Assembly (NCBI RefSeq): GCF_002216005.1 | Contig: NZ_NIQC01000006.1 | Location: 1-64,000, forward strand | Direction of reading: 5' to 3' | Source of the DNA: Natranaerobius trueperi | Lineage (GTDB): Bacteria > Bacillota > Natranaerobiia > Natranaerobiales > Natranaerobiaceae | Length of the DNA: 64,000 nt | Shown: positions 27,359 to 37,190 of the stretch, in pieces | Layout of the letters: each line of letters opens with the position of its first letter | Numbering within the stretch: position 1 is the stretch's first letter | Made by a program: the position numbers and the translations under genes | Notes under the pieces: generated by a model | Told to the model about the DNA's origin: nothing | What the model saw: the letters and a program-made list of their open reading frames with translations, nothing else | The model's database searches: none

Positions 27359-27388
27359 TAATTATAAATTAAAAGGGAGGGCTTTACT

Positions 27389-27751
27389 ATGAGTCAAAAA
27401 GTATTAATCGTAGATGATGCTGCATTTATGCGTATGATGATCAAAGATATCCTTACAAAGAATGGTTTCGAGGTAGTTGGAGAAGCTGTAAATGGACAAG
27501 AAGCTGTTGAAAAATATGATGAAGTTTCACCGGATTTAGTTACAATGGATATTACTATGCCAGAAAAGGATGGAATTGAAGCTCTCAAAGAAATAAAAGA
27601 AAAAGATTCAGCTGCTAATATTATTATGTGTTCTGCTATGGGACAACAATCAATGGTTATAGAAGCCATACAGGCAGGAGCTAAAGATTTTATTGTAAAA
27701 CCTTTTCAGCCAGATCGAGTAATGGAAGCTATCAACAAAGCTTTAGGATAA
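27389..27751 (+). CDS. cheY: Chemotaxis response regulator CheY
   Basis: CheY is a single receiver domain whose phosphorylated form acts on FliM and FliY. The 120-residue protein has the acidic pair Asp9-Asp10 (LIVDDAAF), the phosphorylation site Asp54 (TMDITMPEKDG), a conserved Ser/Thr region (CSAMGQQ) and Lys in IVKPF. A GGGAGGG ribosome site precedes it. Between fliY and fliO, this is CheY and not another regulator. Confidence 0.95.
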   Translation: MSQKVLIVDDAAFMRMMIKDILTKNGFEVVGEAVNGQEAVEKYDEVSPDLVTMDITMPEKDGIEALKEIKEKDSAANIIMCSAMGQQSMVIEAIQAGAKDFIVKPFQPDRVMEAINKALG

Positions 27752-27775
27752 TTTGGAAGATAGGGAGGCTTTAGA

Positions 27776-28309
27776 ATGATTGATACGTTCAACTTATTGT
27801 CAAGCAATCTAAAAGCAGAAGATGCTAATACTTTAGGTGGTAATACTGAACAGTTCACCTATTTATTGACGTATCTTGTTGGATTTATAGTAGTGATCGG
27901 TCTACTTTTTTTAGTTTTGAAACTTTTAAAGTGGTATTCATTTAATTTAAATGAAGGTAAACATATGAGGGTACTAGATAGCCTCCCCTTAGATAATGAA
28001 AAAAAACTGGTATTAGTAGAGGTAGGGGACAAGATTCTCTTAATTGGAGCAGGTAAAGAATTAAATTTATTGACTAATGTAGAATTAGACCAAGATGAAT
28101 TGCAATTAATTAAAGAATCTTCAAGCCAAATTTCAAAAGGATCCCTTGCTTCAGTTTGGCAAAAGATACAAACTAAATTTCGAAACCAATTTAATAAAAA
28201 TGACGATAGTGCTGATACAGAAATATTTGAACAACAACTACAAGAGGAACTTAATAAACTGCGACGGACGAAGAACAGGGGTGGAGATGGCAATGGAGAA
28301 GATAAATAA
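27776..28309 (+). CDS. fliO: Flagellar biosynthesis protein FliO
   Basis: FliO helps assemble the FliP-FliR core of the export gate. The 177-residue protein has one membrane helix (about 28-50), the typical MRVLDSLPLDNEKKLVLVEV block just after it, and a basic C-terminal tail. FliO is poorly conserved; the call rests on this block and on its place before fliP, which it overlaps by 17 bases. Confidence 0.85.
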   Translation: MIDTFNLLSSNLKAEDANTLGGNTEQFTYLLTYLVGFIVVIGLLFLVLKLLKWYSFNLNEGKHMRVLDSLPLDNEKKLVLVEVGDKILLIGAGKELNLLTNVELDQDELQLIKESSSQISKGSLASVWQKIQTKFRNQFNKNDDSADTEIFEQQLQEELNKLRRTKNRGGDGNGEDK

Positions 28310-29057
28310 AAGGTCTTTGGTATGTTTAATTGTTTTACTAGCAATTGTTTTTGTCCCGTCGCAAGTTTTGGCTCAGCCATTTCCTATTCCTAGTTTTGAA
28401 TTTGAGATGGGTGAAGGGGATAGCCCTGATGATTTAGCACTTACATTACAAATTATTATTTTATTATCAATACTAAGTTTGGCACCATCTCTTTTGATTT
28501 TAACAACATCATTTACCAGGGTTGTAATTGTCTTGTCTTTTGTTCGAAACGCTTTGGCAACTCAACAAATGCCGCCAAATCAGGTGTTAATTGGACTAGC
28601 CTTGTTTTTGACATTTTTCATTATGAGTCCTATTTGGGGACAAGTCTATGAAGAAGCCTGGGTTCCATATCAAGAAGAGGAAATCAGTCAAGATGAAGCA
28701 GTTGAAAATGCTTTAGAACCTATAAGAGAATTTATGTATACGCAAACTAGGGAAGATGATTTGGCTTTGTTTATTGATTATGCTGAGGTTGATAATCCAC
28801 AAACGATTGACGAAGTGCCAACTCATATAATTATACCGGCGTTTGTAATAAGTGAGTTAAAAACCGCTTTTCAGATTGGGTTTTTAATCTTTATACCATT
28901 TCTCATTATAGATATGATTATAGCAAGTACATTGATGTCCATGGGTATGCTTATGTTACCACCAGTTATGATTTCATTACCATTTAAAATATTATTGTTT
29001 GTACTGGTTGATGGATGGTATTTAATTACAAGATCGCTTTTGATAAGTTTTGGATAA
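28293..29057 (+). CDS. fliP: Flagellar export gate protein FliP
   Basis: FliP is a core component of the type III export gate in the membrane. The 254-residue protein starts with a cleavable-type signal sequence (hydrophobic core 9-25, then VLAQP). The family motifs are LTTSFTRVVIVLSFVRNALA and FIIFIPFLIIDMI-like stretches, with MGMLMLPPVMISLPFKI near the end. I chose ATG 28293, eight bases from AGGGGTGG; the nearby ATG 28287 is too close to that site. Confidence 0.94.
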   Translation: MEKINKRSLVCLIVLLAIVFVPSQVLAQPFPIPSFEFEMGEGDSPDDLALTLQIIILLSILSLAPSLLILTTSFTRVVIVLSFVRNALATQQMPPNQVLIGLALFLTFFIMSPIWGQVYEEAWVPYQEEEISQDEAVENALEPIREFMYTQTREDDLALFIDYAEVDNPQTIDEVPTHIIIPAFVISELKTAFQIGFLIFIPFLIIDMIIASTLMSMGMLMLPPVMISLPFKILLFVLVDGWYLITRSLLISFG

Positions 29058-29069
29058 GAGGTGAAAAAA

Positions 29070-29336
29070 TTGACAGAAGAATTTGTACTACATTTAGGTA
29101 GAGAAGCACTAGTCACAGTACTATTAGCCGCCGGACCTATGCTAGCTTCTGCATTGTTGGTGGGGTTGTTAGTTAGTATTTTTCAGGCTACAACTCAAAT
29201 TCAGGAGCAAACGTTAGCGTTTGTACCAAAGATTGTAGCAGTCTTGACTGCAATAATCTTTTTTGGTCCTTGGATGTATACATTACTCACTGAATTTGCA
29301 CGCGATCTTTTTTCTAATATACATCAATTCATCTAA
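29070..29336 (+). CDS. fliQ: Flagellar export gate protein FliQ
   Basis: FliQ is a small two-helix export-gate subunit. The 88-residue protein has helices at about 14-38 and 53-75, with the signature QATTQIQEQTLAFVPKIVAV between them. The start is TTG 29070 after AGAGGTGA; the GTG at 29061 overlaps this site. It follows fliP by 12 bases. Confidence 0.93.
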   Translation: MTEEFVLHLGREALVTVLLAAGPMLASALLVGLLVSIFQATTQIQEQTLAFVPKIVAVLTAIIFFGPWMYTLLTEFARDLFSNIHQFI

Positions 29337-29358
29337 CTAGAGATGGAGGTAAATTGAA

Positions 29359-30132
29359 TTGGAACTATCTTTTGTACTAGTACAACAAATTATTTTATTT
29401 TTTCTTCTTTTAACTAGAATAACTGGTGTGATTATGTCCGCCCCAATATTTGGCAGTAATTATCTCCCAAGTCAAATCAAAGTGGCTTTTAGTATAGTTA
29501 TTACTTTGGTTTTTGTACCTCTTTTTGGGTCTGAAACTGTACCACAACTAGATTTGATGAATATAGTGTTAGCTATTTTCATGGAGCTAATGGTTGGGAT
29601 TGGTATAGGGTTAATTGCAAATATATTTTTTTCAGCAGTACATATTGCGGGACAAATAATTGATATGCAAATGGGATTTGCTATGGCTAATGTTATGGAT
29701 CCCCAATATGAAACGCAGGTTCCTTTGACAGGGCATTTTAAATATATCTTAGCTATACTTATATTTTTATCAATTAACGGACACCATTTATTGATTCGTA
29801 CAATTTATCAAAGTTATGAATTTTTCCCAATGGGTGAAATAGCCCAGTTAGATTCAGGTGCGCTTGTAATGAATGAACTAATATCAACGGTATTTGTATT
29901 AGCAGTACAGGTAAGTGCACCAGCTCTGGGGACATTGTTTTTGACCAATATAGCCTTAGGTGTTTTAGCTAGAACTGTTCCTCAAATGAATGTTTTCATA
30001 ATTGGATTTCCTGTGAAAATTTTTATTGGGATTTTGGCTATGATGTTAATGTTACCCTTTTATAATATGATTTTGGAAACTATATTCGAACATATCTGGG
30101 ATGGTATTTATAACTTTCTTGATAGTTTATAA
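29359..30132 (+). CDS. fliR: Flagellar export gate protein FliR
   Basis: FliR completes the FliP5-FliQ4-FliR1 gate. The 257-residue protein is hydrophobic throughout with about six membrane segments, and has the motif DMQMGFAMANVMDPQYETQ and the C-terminal ARTVPQMNVFIIGFPVKIF. The start is TTG 29359 after ATGGAGGT. The family order fliO-fliP-fliQ-fliR-flhB-flhA is intact. Confidence 0.94.
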   Translation: MELSFVLVQQIILFFLLLTRITGVIMSAPIFGSNYLPSQIKVAFSIVITLVFVPLFGSETVPQLDLMNIVLAIFMELMVGIGIGLIANIFFSAVHIAGQIIDMQMGFAMANVMDPQYETQVPLTGHFKYILAILIFLSINGHHLLIRTIYQSYEFFPMGEIAQLDSGALVMNELISTVFVLAVQVSAPALGTLFLTNIALGVLARTVPQMNVFIIGFPVKIFIGILAMMLMLPFYNMILETIFEHIWDGIYNFLDSL

Positions 30133-30163
30133 GCTTTTTAGGATAGAGGTGTGGGATGAATAT

Positions 30164-31243
30164 ATGAAACATTATAGAAGATTTGATTTACAACTTTTTA
30201 ATCAAGAAAAAACAGAAAAACCCACTCCTAAACATAGAAAACAAGCACGTGAAAAAGGACAAGTTGCAAAAAGTACTGAACTAACATCGGCTTTACTTTT
30301 GATAGCAACTTTTGCTACTTTTTATGTTATTATACCTTATACTTTTGATAGACTTATGAATTTCACTTCTGAATTTTGGTCTAACATTAATTCAGTAGAT
30401 TTTACAATTAATGAGATTCATTCTCTAATTATCGAAATGATTATAGAAGGTTTGATTCTTGTTTTACCTATCTTATTTGTTGCGATTCTAATAGGTGTAA
30501 TAACAAATATTATGCAAGTCGGGGCAATGTTGACGGGTGAACCTTTGAAGCCTAAGCTAGAAAAACTTGACCCTATTCAGGGCTTTCAAAAGATTTTTAG
30601 TAAAAGAGCTATAGTAGAACTAGCTAAGTCGATTTTTAAAATGGTTGTAATTGGATTTATTGCGTATGTTCTGTTTACTAATCAGATGGATCATTTTCCA
30701 TATTTTTTTAATATGCCTGTAATACAAATAGCTAGAGAAGTTGGTTCCCTGACTTGGACTTTTATCTTTCGTGTTAGCCTTGCTTTGGTTGGGTTAAGCA
30801 TACTAGACTATGTCTATCAAGTGTGGGATCATGAACAAAACCTTAAGATGACAAAACAACAGGTAAAGGATGAGCATAAACAAACTGAAGGAGACCCACA
30901 AGTAAAATCTAAAATGAAAGAGAAACAACGGGAAATATCTAAAAATAGGATGATGAACGAAGTACCTGAGGCAGATGTTGTTATAACAAACCCAATACAT
31001 TTAGCAGTAGCTTTGAAGTATGATGAAAATTGCACGGCACCTATTGTGACAGCAAAAGGGCAAGGATATATTGCTGGTAAAATTAAAGAAATAGCAAAAG
31101 ATAATGATGTTGTAGTAGTTGAAAACAAGGAATTAGCAAGGAGTTTATATTTTTCTGTTGAATTAGGAGAATTAATTCCTGAAGACTTGTATAAAGCGGT
31201 AGCTGAAGTATTGGCCTTTGTCTATCGTTTAAAAAGATCGTAG
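30164..31243 (+). CDS. flhB: Flagellar export switch protein FlhB
   Basis: FlhB controls export specificity by self-cleavage in its cytoplasmic domain. The 359-residue protein starts with the typical KTEKPTPKHRKQAREKGQVA segment, has four membrane helices (about 35-55, 90-110, 145-165 and 185-205), and a cytoplasmic domain. The cleavage motif reads Asn-Pro-Ile-His (residues 276-279, ITNPIHLAVALKY) where nearly all members have Asn-Pro-Thr-His. I chose ATG 30164; an in-frame GTG at 30149 is a less likely alternative. The cleaved Asn and Pro are retained. Confidence 0.93.
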   Translation: MKHYRRFDLQLFNQEKTEKPTPKHRKQAREKGQVAKSTELTSALLLIATFATFYVIIPYTFDRLMNFTSEFWSNINSVDFTINEIHSLIIEMIIEGLILVLPILFVAILIGVITNIMQVGAMLTGEPLKPKLEKLDPIQGFQKIFSKRAIVELAKSIFKMVVIGFIAYVLFTNQMDHFPYFFNMPVIQIAREVGSLTWTFIFRVSLALVGLSILDYVYQVWDHEQNLKMTKQQVKDEHKQTEGDPQVKSKMKEKQREISKNRMMNEVPEADVVITNPIHLAVALKYDENCTAPIVTAKGQGYIAGKIKEIAKDNDVVVVENKELARSLYFSVELGELIPEDLYKAVAEVLAFVYRLKRS

Positions 31244-31261
31244 TATGGAGTGATCATAATT

Positions 31262-33316
31262 ATGCGCCACGGAGACTTAATATTTGTACTGGCAGTAATA
31301 GCAATAGTATTGATGCTAATTTTGCCTGTGCCACCGGAATTATTAAATATATTATTAGTAGTTAATATAACATTGGCCTTAACTATTTTATTGGTTTCAA
31401 TGTATACATTAGAGCCTTTACAGTTTTCAATTTTTCCGACACTGCTGTTATTAATAACGATATATAGACTTGCTTTAAATGTCTCATCTACAAGGCTAAT
31501 TTTATTAAATGCAGATGCAGGGGAAGTTATCCAACAATTTGGTGAATTTGTTGTAGGTGGAAACGCCCTTGTAGGCTTTGTCATTTTTTTAATTTTGGTT
31601 GCGATTCAGTTTATAGTTATAACAAAAGGTGCTGAACGTGTTTCTGAAGTTACAGCAAGATTTACATTAGATGCAATGCCAGGAAAACAGATGGCAATTG
31701 ATGCTGATCTTAACTCAGGCTTAATAAATGAAGAACAAGCAAGAGAGAGACGTAAAGCAGTTGAACAAGAAGCAGATTTTTATGGTGCTATGGATGGTGC
31801 AAGTAAATTTGTTAAAGGTGATGCAATCGCAGGAATAGTTATAACAGTCATAAATGTCCTAGGTGGTTTTGTAATTGGTATGGCCCAGCAAGGATTAACC
31901 TTTCAAGAATCGTTACAAACATTCACTCTCCTTACAGTAGGAGATGGATTGGTGACCCAAATTCCTGCATTATTAATTTCAACCTCAACTGGGATTGTGG
32001 TTACTCGTGCTGCATCTGACTCTAATTTGGGTGAAGATGTTATAAGTCAAATATTAGCTCATCCAAAAGTACTTTTTATAGTTGCAGGAGTTCTTGCTAT
32101 GGTAGGAATATTACCAGGAATGCCACCACTTCCATTTTTATTATTAGGTTTAATAATGGCAATATTAGCTTATCACATTAAAACTACTGTGATTGAAAAA
32201 GTGCCGTCTCCTGAAGAGGAAGAAGTAGCCGCTAAGGAAGAAGAAGCTGAAGGATATAGAAGTCCTGAAAATGTAATGTCTTTACTTCAGATAGATCCTA
32301 TTGAATTTGAATTTGGTTATGGTTTATTACCACTAGCAGATCCTGATCAGGGTGGAGATTTACTTGATCGAGTTACTATGATAAGGAGACAGGTTGCTTT
32401 AGAACTTGGTATAGTTGTCCCAGTAATTAGAGTACGAGATAATATCCAGCTTTCATCTAATGAATATTGTATTAAAATAAAAGGGGTTGAGGTAGCTCGT
32501 GAAGAAGTTTTACCTAATCATTATTTGGTAATGATACCTGGGGATGAGAAACCAGAAGATTTAGATATTGTAGGTACACAGACAAAGGAGCCAGTATTTA
32601 ATTTACCTGCTATGTGGATTGATGAGGACCAGCGTGAACACACGGAAATGAGTGGGTATACTGTAGTTGATCCACCTTCAGTTCTTGCAACTCATCTAAC
32701 AGAGATTATAAAAAGGCACGCTCATGAATTATTAGGACGTCAAGAAGTCAAAGAGCTTGTTGAAAACCTAAAAGAGAGTTATCCGGCTGTAGTTGAGGAA
32801 CTAGTCGATAATGTACTAAGTTTAGGTGAGGTTAGAAATGTATTGTCTAACTTATTAAAAGAAGGTGTTTCGATAAGAAATCTGTTAACAATTGCCGAAA
32901 CACTAACAGATTATGGAGCAATAACAAAGGATACAGATATGTTAACTGAATATGTAAGACAAAATTTAAGTAGAGAGATAACAAATAAATTAAAAGAGCT
33001 ACAAGGTGATTCTCTAAAAGTGATCACACTAAGTCCTGAACTTGAGCAAAAACTTTCGGAATCTATTAAACAGACTGATCATGGTAACTATCTTTCAATT
33101 GAACCACAGATAACTCAAAAAATTCAAAAACAATTACAAAACTATTATGAACAACTAAATGAGCAAGGAATACATCCGATCGTTATAACATCTCCTATGG
33201 TAAGGCTGTATTTTAAACGGCTTACGGAAGGCGTTTTTACAAATTTAACTGTAGTTTCCTATCATGAGCTAGAGCCACAGGTTGAAGCTCAATCTGTTGG
33301 GGTGGTGAGTATATAA
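31262..33316 (+). CDS. flhA: Flagellar export protein FlhA
   Basis: FlhA is the large ion-coupled export-gate component that docks late substrates. The 684-residue protein has eight membrane segments in the first 310 residues and the conserved FHIPEP-type cytoplasmic signature region (RFTLDAMPGKQMAIDADLNS; GAMDGASKFVKGDAIAGI). A large C-terminal cytoplasmic domain follows. I chose ATG 31262, nine bases after TGGAGTGA; the in-frame GTG at 31250 overlaps that site. Confidence 0.95.
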   Translation: MRHGDLIFVLAVIAIVLMLILPVPPELLNILLVVNITLALTILLVSMYTLEPLQFSIFPTLLLLITIYRLALNVSSTRLILLNADAGEVIQQFGEFVVGGNALVGFVIFLILVAIQFIVITKGAERVSEVTARFTLDAMPGKQMAIDADLNSGLINEEQARERRKAVEQEADFYGAMDGASKFVKGDAIAGIVITVINVLGGFVIGMAQQGLTFQESLQTFTLLTVGDGLVTQIPALLISTSTGIVVTRAASDSNLGEDVISQILAHPKVLFIVAGVLAMVGILPGMPPLPFLLLGLIMAILAYHIKTTVIEKVPSPEEEEVAAKEEEAEGYRSPENVMSLLQIDPIEFEFGYGLLPLADPDQGGDLLDRVTMIRRQVALELGIVVPVIRVRDNIQLSSNEYCIKIKGVEVAREEVLPNHYLVMIPGDEKPEDLDIVGTQTKEPVFNLPAMWIDEDQREHTEMSGYTVVDPPSVLATHLTEIIKRHAHELLGRQEVKELVENLKESYPAVVEELVDNVLSLGEVRNVLSNLLKEGVSIRNLLTIAETLTDYGAITKDTDMLTEYVRQNLSREITNKLKELQGDSLKVITLSPELEQKLSESIKQTDHGNYLSIEPQITQKIQKQLQNYYEQLNEQGIHPIVITSPMVRLYFKRLTEGVFTNLTVVSYHELEPQVEAQSVGVVSI

Positions 33317-33317
33317 A

Positions 33318-34613
33318 ATGAGAGTAAAAAAATATTTCGCAAATACTGAAAAAGAAGCTATTGATCAAATCAAAAATGATTTAGGTAATGATGCAATTAT
33401 CTTAGGAACAAAAAAAGTAAAAAAAGGCGGCATATTTGGTTTTTTTGGGAAAAAAATGCTAGAAGTTACTGTAGGTTTTGATACACAGCAACCAAAGAAT
33501 GAGCGCTCTTTTGATAAAGTAGGGAGTTCTAAAGACAAGCAGTTTGAATTACAACAAATTATTGAAAAAAGACAGAAAGAAATTGACACCAAAAAAGGAA
33601 ATAATAGAGCGATAAAACAAGTCAATGAAGATAGTTTCAAACCTTTAGAAACTAATAGTTTAGTAAATGTAAAAAAAGATAACAGTAATGAAAACAAGAT
33701 AGATGAAAAATCTAGTGATAATGAATCGATCAATGAAATCAAAACAGAATTAAGCCAAACGAAAGATATGATTAGTAATATGATGACTGAATTTAAAATG
33801 ACTTCTTTTCAATCAAGTCTACCTAAAGTTGCCAATGCATTTTATGAATTATTACTAGAACAAGAAATTGTAGAAGAGCTAGCTCAAAAGTTAATAAAAC
33901 AAACTATGAACAAATTGTCACAAGAACAGGTGGATGATTCAAGTGCGTTTAAAGCTCAATTAAAGACTCAACTTAGAGCATTACTGGAATCAGATTTAAT
34001 TGAGACAAACTCCAAAAAACGACCCAAAGTAATTACACTTATCGGTCCGACTGGTGTTGGTAAAACCACAACAGTAGCTAAATTAGCTGCTCAATATACA
34101 TTAGTTGATAAACTACAAGTAGGTCTTATAACTATTGATACCTACCGAATAGCAGCTGTTGAGCAGTTAAAAACTTATGGAGATATTTTAGGTTTACCTG
34201 TTGAAGTTGTGTTAACTCCGCAAGAATTACAAAGAGGATTAGATAAATTTAGTGATAAAGATGTGATTTTGGTTGATACTGCAGGTAGAAGCCATAAAAA
34301 TGAAATGCAAATGACAGAACTAAAGGGGTTTATAGAAAATTGTAACCCAGAAGAACTTTATTTAGTTCTTAGCATGGGGACTAGATATAAAGATATTGTC
34401 AACATAGTTGAAAAGTATCGTAATATTAACTTTAGTAGTTTTATTTTAACTAAAGTTGATGAAACTGATCATTGGGGAAATTTAATCAACTTATTATCTG
34501 AGTATGAGGTAGGATGTTCTTATATAACAACAGGGCAAAATGTTCCTGATGACTTAGAAGTGTATCAAACTAATACGATAATCAAACAAATACTAGGTGA
34601 ATATTATGAGTGA
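33318..34613 (+). CDS. flhF: Flagellar SRP-like GTPase FlhF
   Basis: FlhF is a signal-recognition-particle-type GTPase that sets the site and number of flagella. The 431-residue protein has a basic N-terminal B domain (1-190), then an NG domain with Walker [11 protein letters not shown] (near 242), the IDTYRIAAVEQLKTYG motif, a DTAGRS motif and TKVDE. It follows flhA directly and overlaps flhG by 8 bases. Confidence 0.94.
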   Translation: MRVKKYFANTEKEAIDQIKNDLGNDAIILGTKKVKKGGIFGFFGKKMLEVTVGFDTQQPKNERSFDKVGSSKDKQFELQQIIEKRQKEIDTKKGNNRAIKQVNEDSFKPLETNSLVNVKKDNSNENKIDEKSSDNESINEIKTELSQTKDMISNMMTEFKMTSFQSSLPKVANAFYELLLEQEIVEELAQKLIKQTMNKLSQEQVDDSSAFKAQLKTQLRALLESDLIETNSKKRPKVITLIGPTGVGKTTTVAKLAAQYTLVDKLQVGLITIDTYRIAAVEQLKTYGDILGLPVEVVLTPQELQRGLDKFSDKDVILVDTAGRSHKNEMQMTELKGFIENCNPEELYLVLSMGTRYKDIVNIVEKYRNINFSSFILTKVDETDHWGNLINLLSEYEVGCSYITTGQNVPDDLEVYQTNTIIKQILGEYYE

Positions 34614-35391
34614 TCAAGCTGAGAATTTACGAAAATTAGTTAAAAAAAATAATAAAATATCTAAAACGACCGTAGTAACAGTTGCAAGCGGTAAAGGTGG
34701 AGTAGGTAAAAGTTCATTTACTGTTAACCTCGCACTAGCACTAAAAGATCTAGGAAAAAAAGTGATGTTAGTTGATGGTAACTTTGGTTTATATAATTTG
34801 GATATTTTATTTGGAATAAAGGCAAACAACCAATTTGAAAATCTATTAAAGAAAGAGATAGAGTGGAAACAAGCTGTCACTGAAGTGTCACCTGGAATTA
34901 GTTTATTATGTGGTGGAAAAAATCATATAAATACAGAAACTATCAATTTTGATTTTATAGAAAATATATGTGAAGAAGAAAATTATGATTTCATCATAAT
35001 AGACACAGGTGCAGGGGTTAGTGAATTGGGTTTTAAATTAATAAATCTTAGTAATATATCACTAGTTCTAACTACACCTGAACTAACTGCTATAACTGAC
35101 ACTTATGCACTTATAAAATCATTGATATATGAAAGAACCTTAAGTGATCTGCATTTAGTAGTGAATAAATGCGAAACTGAAAATGAAGCACAATTTACAT
35201 GGAAAAAAATAAACAAAGTTTTACAACACTTTGTTGGTAGTGAAATCAACTTATTTGGTTACATACATGAGGATCAGATAATCACTGAAAGCATAAGAAA
35301 ACAACAGCCTGCACTTTTACTTAAACCATTTACACCATCAGGTATATCTATCAGAAGTTTAGCTAGAAAATTAGTGTCTAGATATATGTAA
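34606..35391 (+). CDS. flhG: Flagellar number regulator FlhG (MinD-like ATPase)
   Basis: FlhG (YlxH) is a MinD/ParA-type ATPase that works with FlhF. The 261-residue protein has a deviant Walker A SGKGGVGKSS (near 27), DGNFGLYNLDILFG and DTGAGVSELG. The position usually occupied by Asp-Ala-Asp is Asp-Gly-Asn here. The ATG 34606 is five bases after AGGTGA and lies within the end of flhF. Confidence 0.92.
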   Translation: MSDQAENLRKLVKKNNKISKTTVVTVASGKGGVGKSSFTVNLALALKDLGKKVMLVDGNFGLYNLDILFGIKANNQFENLLKKEIEWKQAVTEVSPGISLLCGGKNHINTETINFDFIENICEEENYDFIIIDTGAGVSELGFKLINLSNISLVLTTPELTAITDTYALIKSLIYERTLSDLHLVVNKCETENEAQFTWKKINKVLQHFVGSEINLFGYIHEDQIITESIRKQQPALLLKPFTPSGISIRSLARKLVSRYM

Positions 35392-35428
35392 TCATGCAAT
35401 TTGATTTATAGAAAAGGGGAATATTAAT

Positions 35429-36103
35429 ATGTTTAAAGTTGGTTTATCAGCAAAAATACATATTGATGGTAAAGATTATTCAAGTCATATCGAGGATTTG
35501 AACTCTGATGTTATTTATTTTGCTACTCCAATAGAGAAAGGGCGAATAATATATTTATTTGAAGGAAAAAACGTTAATATATATATCACACATAAAGGAG
35601 CTGTTTATAATTTTGGAGGAGAGGTATTAGAAGTAACAACAACACCGACCCCATTATTTAAGGTTAAAAGGCCTGAAAAGCTACATAAAATACAAAGGCG
35701 TCAATTTTTTAGACTTGAGAAAAAACAGGAAGTAGAATTTAAAATACTAGATGATAATTGTAAGGAAGAAATAAGCCAAACTAAATTAGCTCATGCATTA
35801 GATATTAGTGGTGGAGGACTTAAACTTGCTACAGAAGAAATAATACCAGTAGAATCATATTTAGAATTAAACTTGAAGTTAGATATCGAAGAGGGATCTA
35901 AACGATCCACTGAAGAAATAACGTGTTTTGGAAGAATAGTACATACAAAGAAAATTGAAACAACAAAGGTGAGAATATATCATTATGGTGTTGAGTTTCT
36001 TTCACTACCTCAAGATAAACAAGACAAAATAGTAAGATTTATTTTTAGTGAACAAATGAAACTACGATCAAAAGGCAGGTTTTCTAATGAAAAGCAAGAA
36101 TAA
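35429..36103 (+). CDS. PilZ-domain c-di-GMP sensor (YcgR/YpfB-type flagellar brake)
   Basis: This 224-residue protein has an N-terminal YcgR-N-like domain (residues 1-90) and a C-terminal PilZ domain. The c-di-GMP-binding residues are visible: RRQFFR near residues 90-95 and DISGGG near 128. By analogy with YcgR and B. subtilis DgrA it would slow the motor when c-di-GMP is high. It lies inside the flagellar operon between flhG and cheB and overlaps cheB by 17 bases, which supports a motility role. Confidence 0.85.
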   Translation: MFKVGLSAKIHIDGKDYSSHIEDLNSDVIYFATPIEKGRIIYLFEGKNVNIYITHKGAVYNFGGEVLEVTTTPTPLFKVKRPEKLHKIQRRQFFRLEKKQEVEFKILDDNCKEEISQTKLAHALDISGGGLKLATEEIIPVESYLELNLKLDIEEGSKRSTEEITCFGRIVHTKKIETTKVRIYHYGVEFLSLPQDKQDKIVRFIFSEQMKLRSKGRFSNEKQE

Positions 36104-37175
36104 TATAATTAATGTACTTGTAGTTGATGACTCTGCTTTTATGCGAAGAGTCATTTCTGACATGATCCATAACGAAGAAGATTTAGAGGTTGTTAAAGTA
36201 GCTAGGAATGGTGAACAAGCTCTAGAATATATAGAAAAATATGCGCCTGATGTTGTTACACTAGATATTGAAATGCCAATTTTAGATGGAATAGAAACTT
36301 TGAAAAGGATAAAATTTCTTTCAAGGCCACCTACTGTGATAATGCTTAGTTCTTTTACGCAAAAAGGATCTCAAGAGACTTTAAAAGCCCTTGAACTTGG
36401 AGCTGTTGACTTTATAAGTAAACCTTCTGGCCCGATATCATTAGATATTAAATCTGTCCAAAATGGATTAACTGATAAAATAAGAGCTGCTTATCATGCC
36501 AAAACAGAAAATACTTACAAAACGGCAAATGAACAGAAACTTGATACTATAACTGATGTTTCTAATAAAAAAGTTGGGGGTAATGAGTTTGTTTTAGTAA
36601 TAGGGTCATCTACTGGTGGACCGAGAGCCTTACAAGAAGTTATTCCTAAATTACCAAAGGATATTCCTGGTTGTGTTTTAGTTGTTCAACATATGCCTGT
36701 TGGTTTTACCAAACTAATGGGTGAAAGGCTTGATAAATTATCATCCCTGACTGTTAAAGAAGCTCAAGATGGTGAACCTTTAATGAGAGGAAGAGTATAT
36801 ATAGCTCCTGGTGATTACCATATGTCTGTTAGTGAAAGAACAGCCTTCACTGATAATTCTAGTTTGAGTAGATGGCAAATTAAAATTGATGATAGCCCAC
36901 CAGTGAAAGGGCTTAGACCTTGTGTAGATACATTATTTGAGTCAGTTTCAAAAATGCAAAAAGTAGACTTGTTTGGAGTAATCCTTACAGGGATGGGAAA
37001 TGATGGTGCTCGTGGTGTGAAAAGATTAAAAAGAAATGGAGCATACATTATTGTTGAGGATGAGTCAAGTTGTATCGTTTTCGGAATGCCCAAGGCTGCT
37101 ATTAATACAGGGGTCGTAGACGAAATCATACCTTTGCCAGATATAGCTCCACGAATTCTAAAATTACTCATTTAA
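36087..37175 (+). CDS. cheB: Chemotaxis methylesterase/deamidase CheB
   Basis: CheB removes methyl groups from chemoreceptors and is activated by CheA. The 362-residue protein has a receiver domain (phospho-acceptor Asp60 in TLDIEMP) and a C-terminal esterase domain with the catalytic Ser in SSTGGPRALQEV, His in VVQHMPVGF and Asp in LTGMGNDGARG. The partner methyltransferase CheR is not in this window. The ATG lies inside the end of the PilZ gene. Confidence 0.94.
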   Translation: MKSKNNIINVLVVDDSAFMRRVISDMIHNEEDLEVVKVARNGEQALEYIEKYAPDVVTLDIEMPILDGIETLKRIKFLSRPPTVIMLSSFTQKGSQETLKALELGAVDFISKPSGPISLDIKSVQNGLTDKIRAAYHAKTENTYKTANEQKLDTITDVSNKKVGGNEFVLVIGSSTGGPRALQEVIPKLPKDIPGCVLVVQHMPVGFTKLMGERLDKLSSLTVKEAQDGEPLMRGRVYIAPGDYHMSVSERTAFTDNSSLSRWQIKIDDSPPVKGLRPCVDTLFESVSKMQKVDLFGVILTGMGNDGARGVKRLKRNGAYIIVEDESSCIVFGMPKAAINTGVVDEIIPLPDIAPRILKLLI

Positions 37176-37190
37176 TTAGGGGGTGTATTG

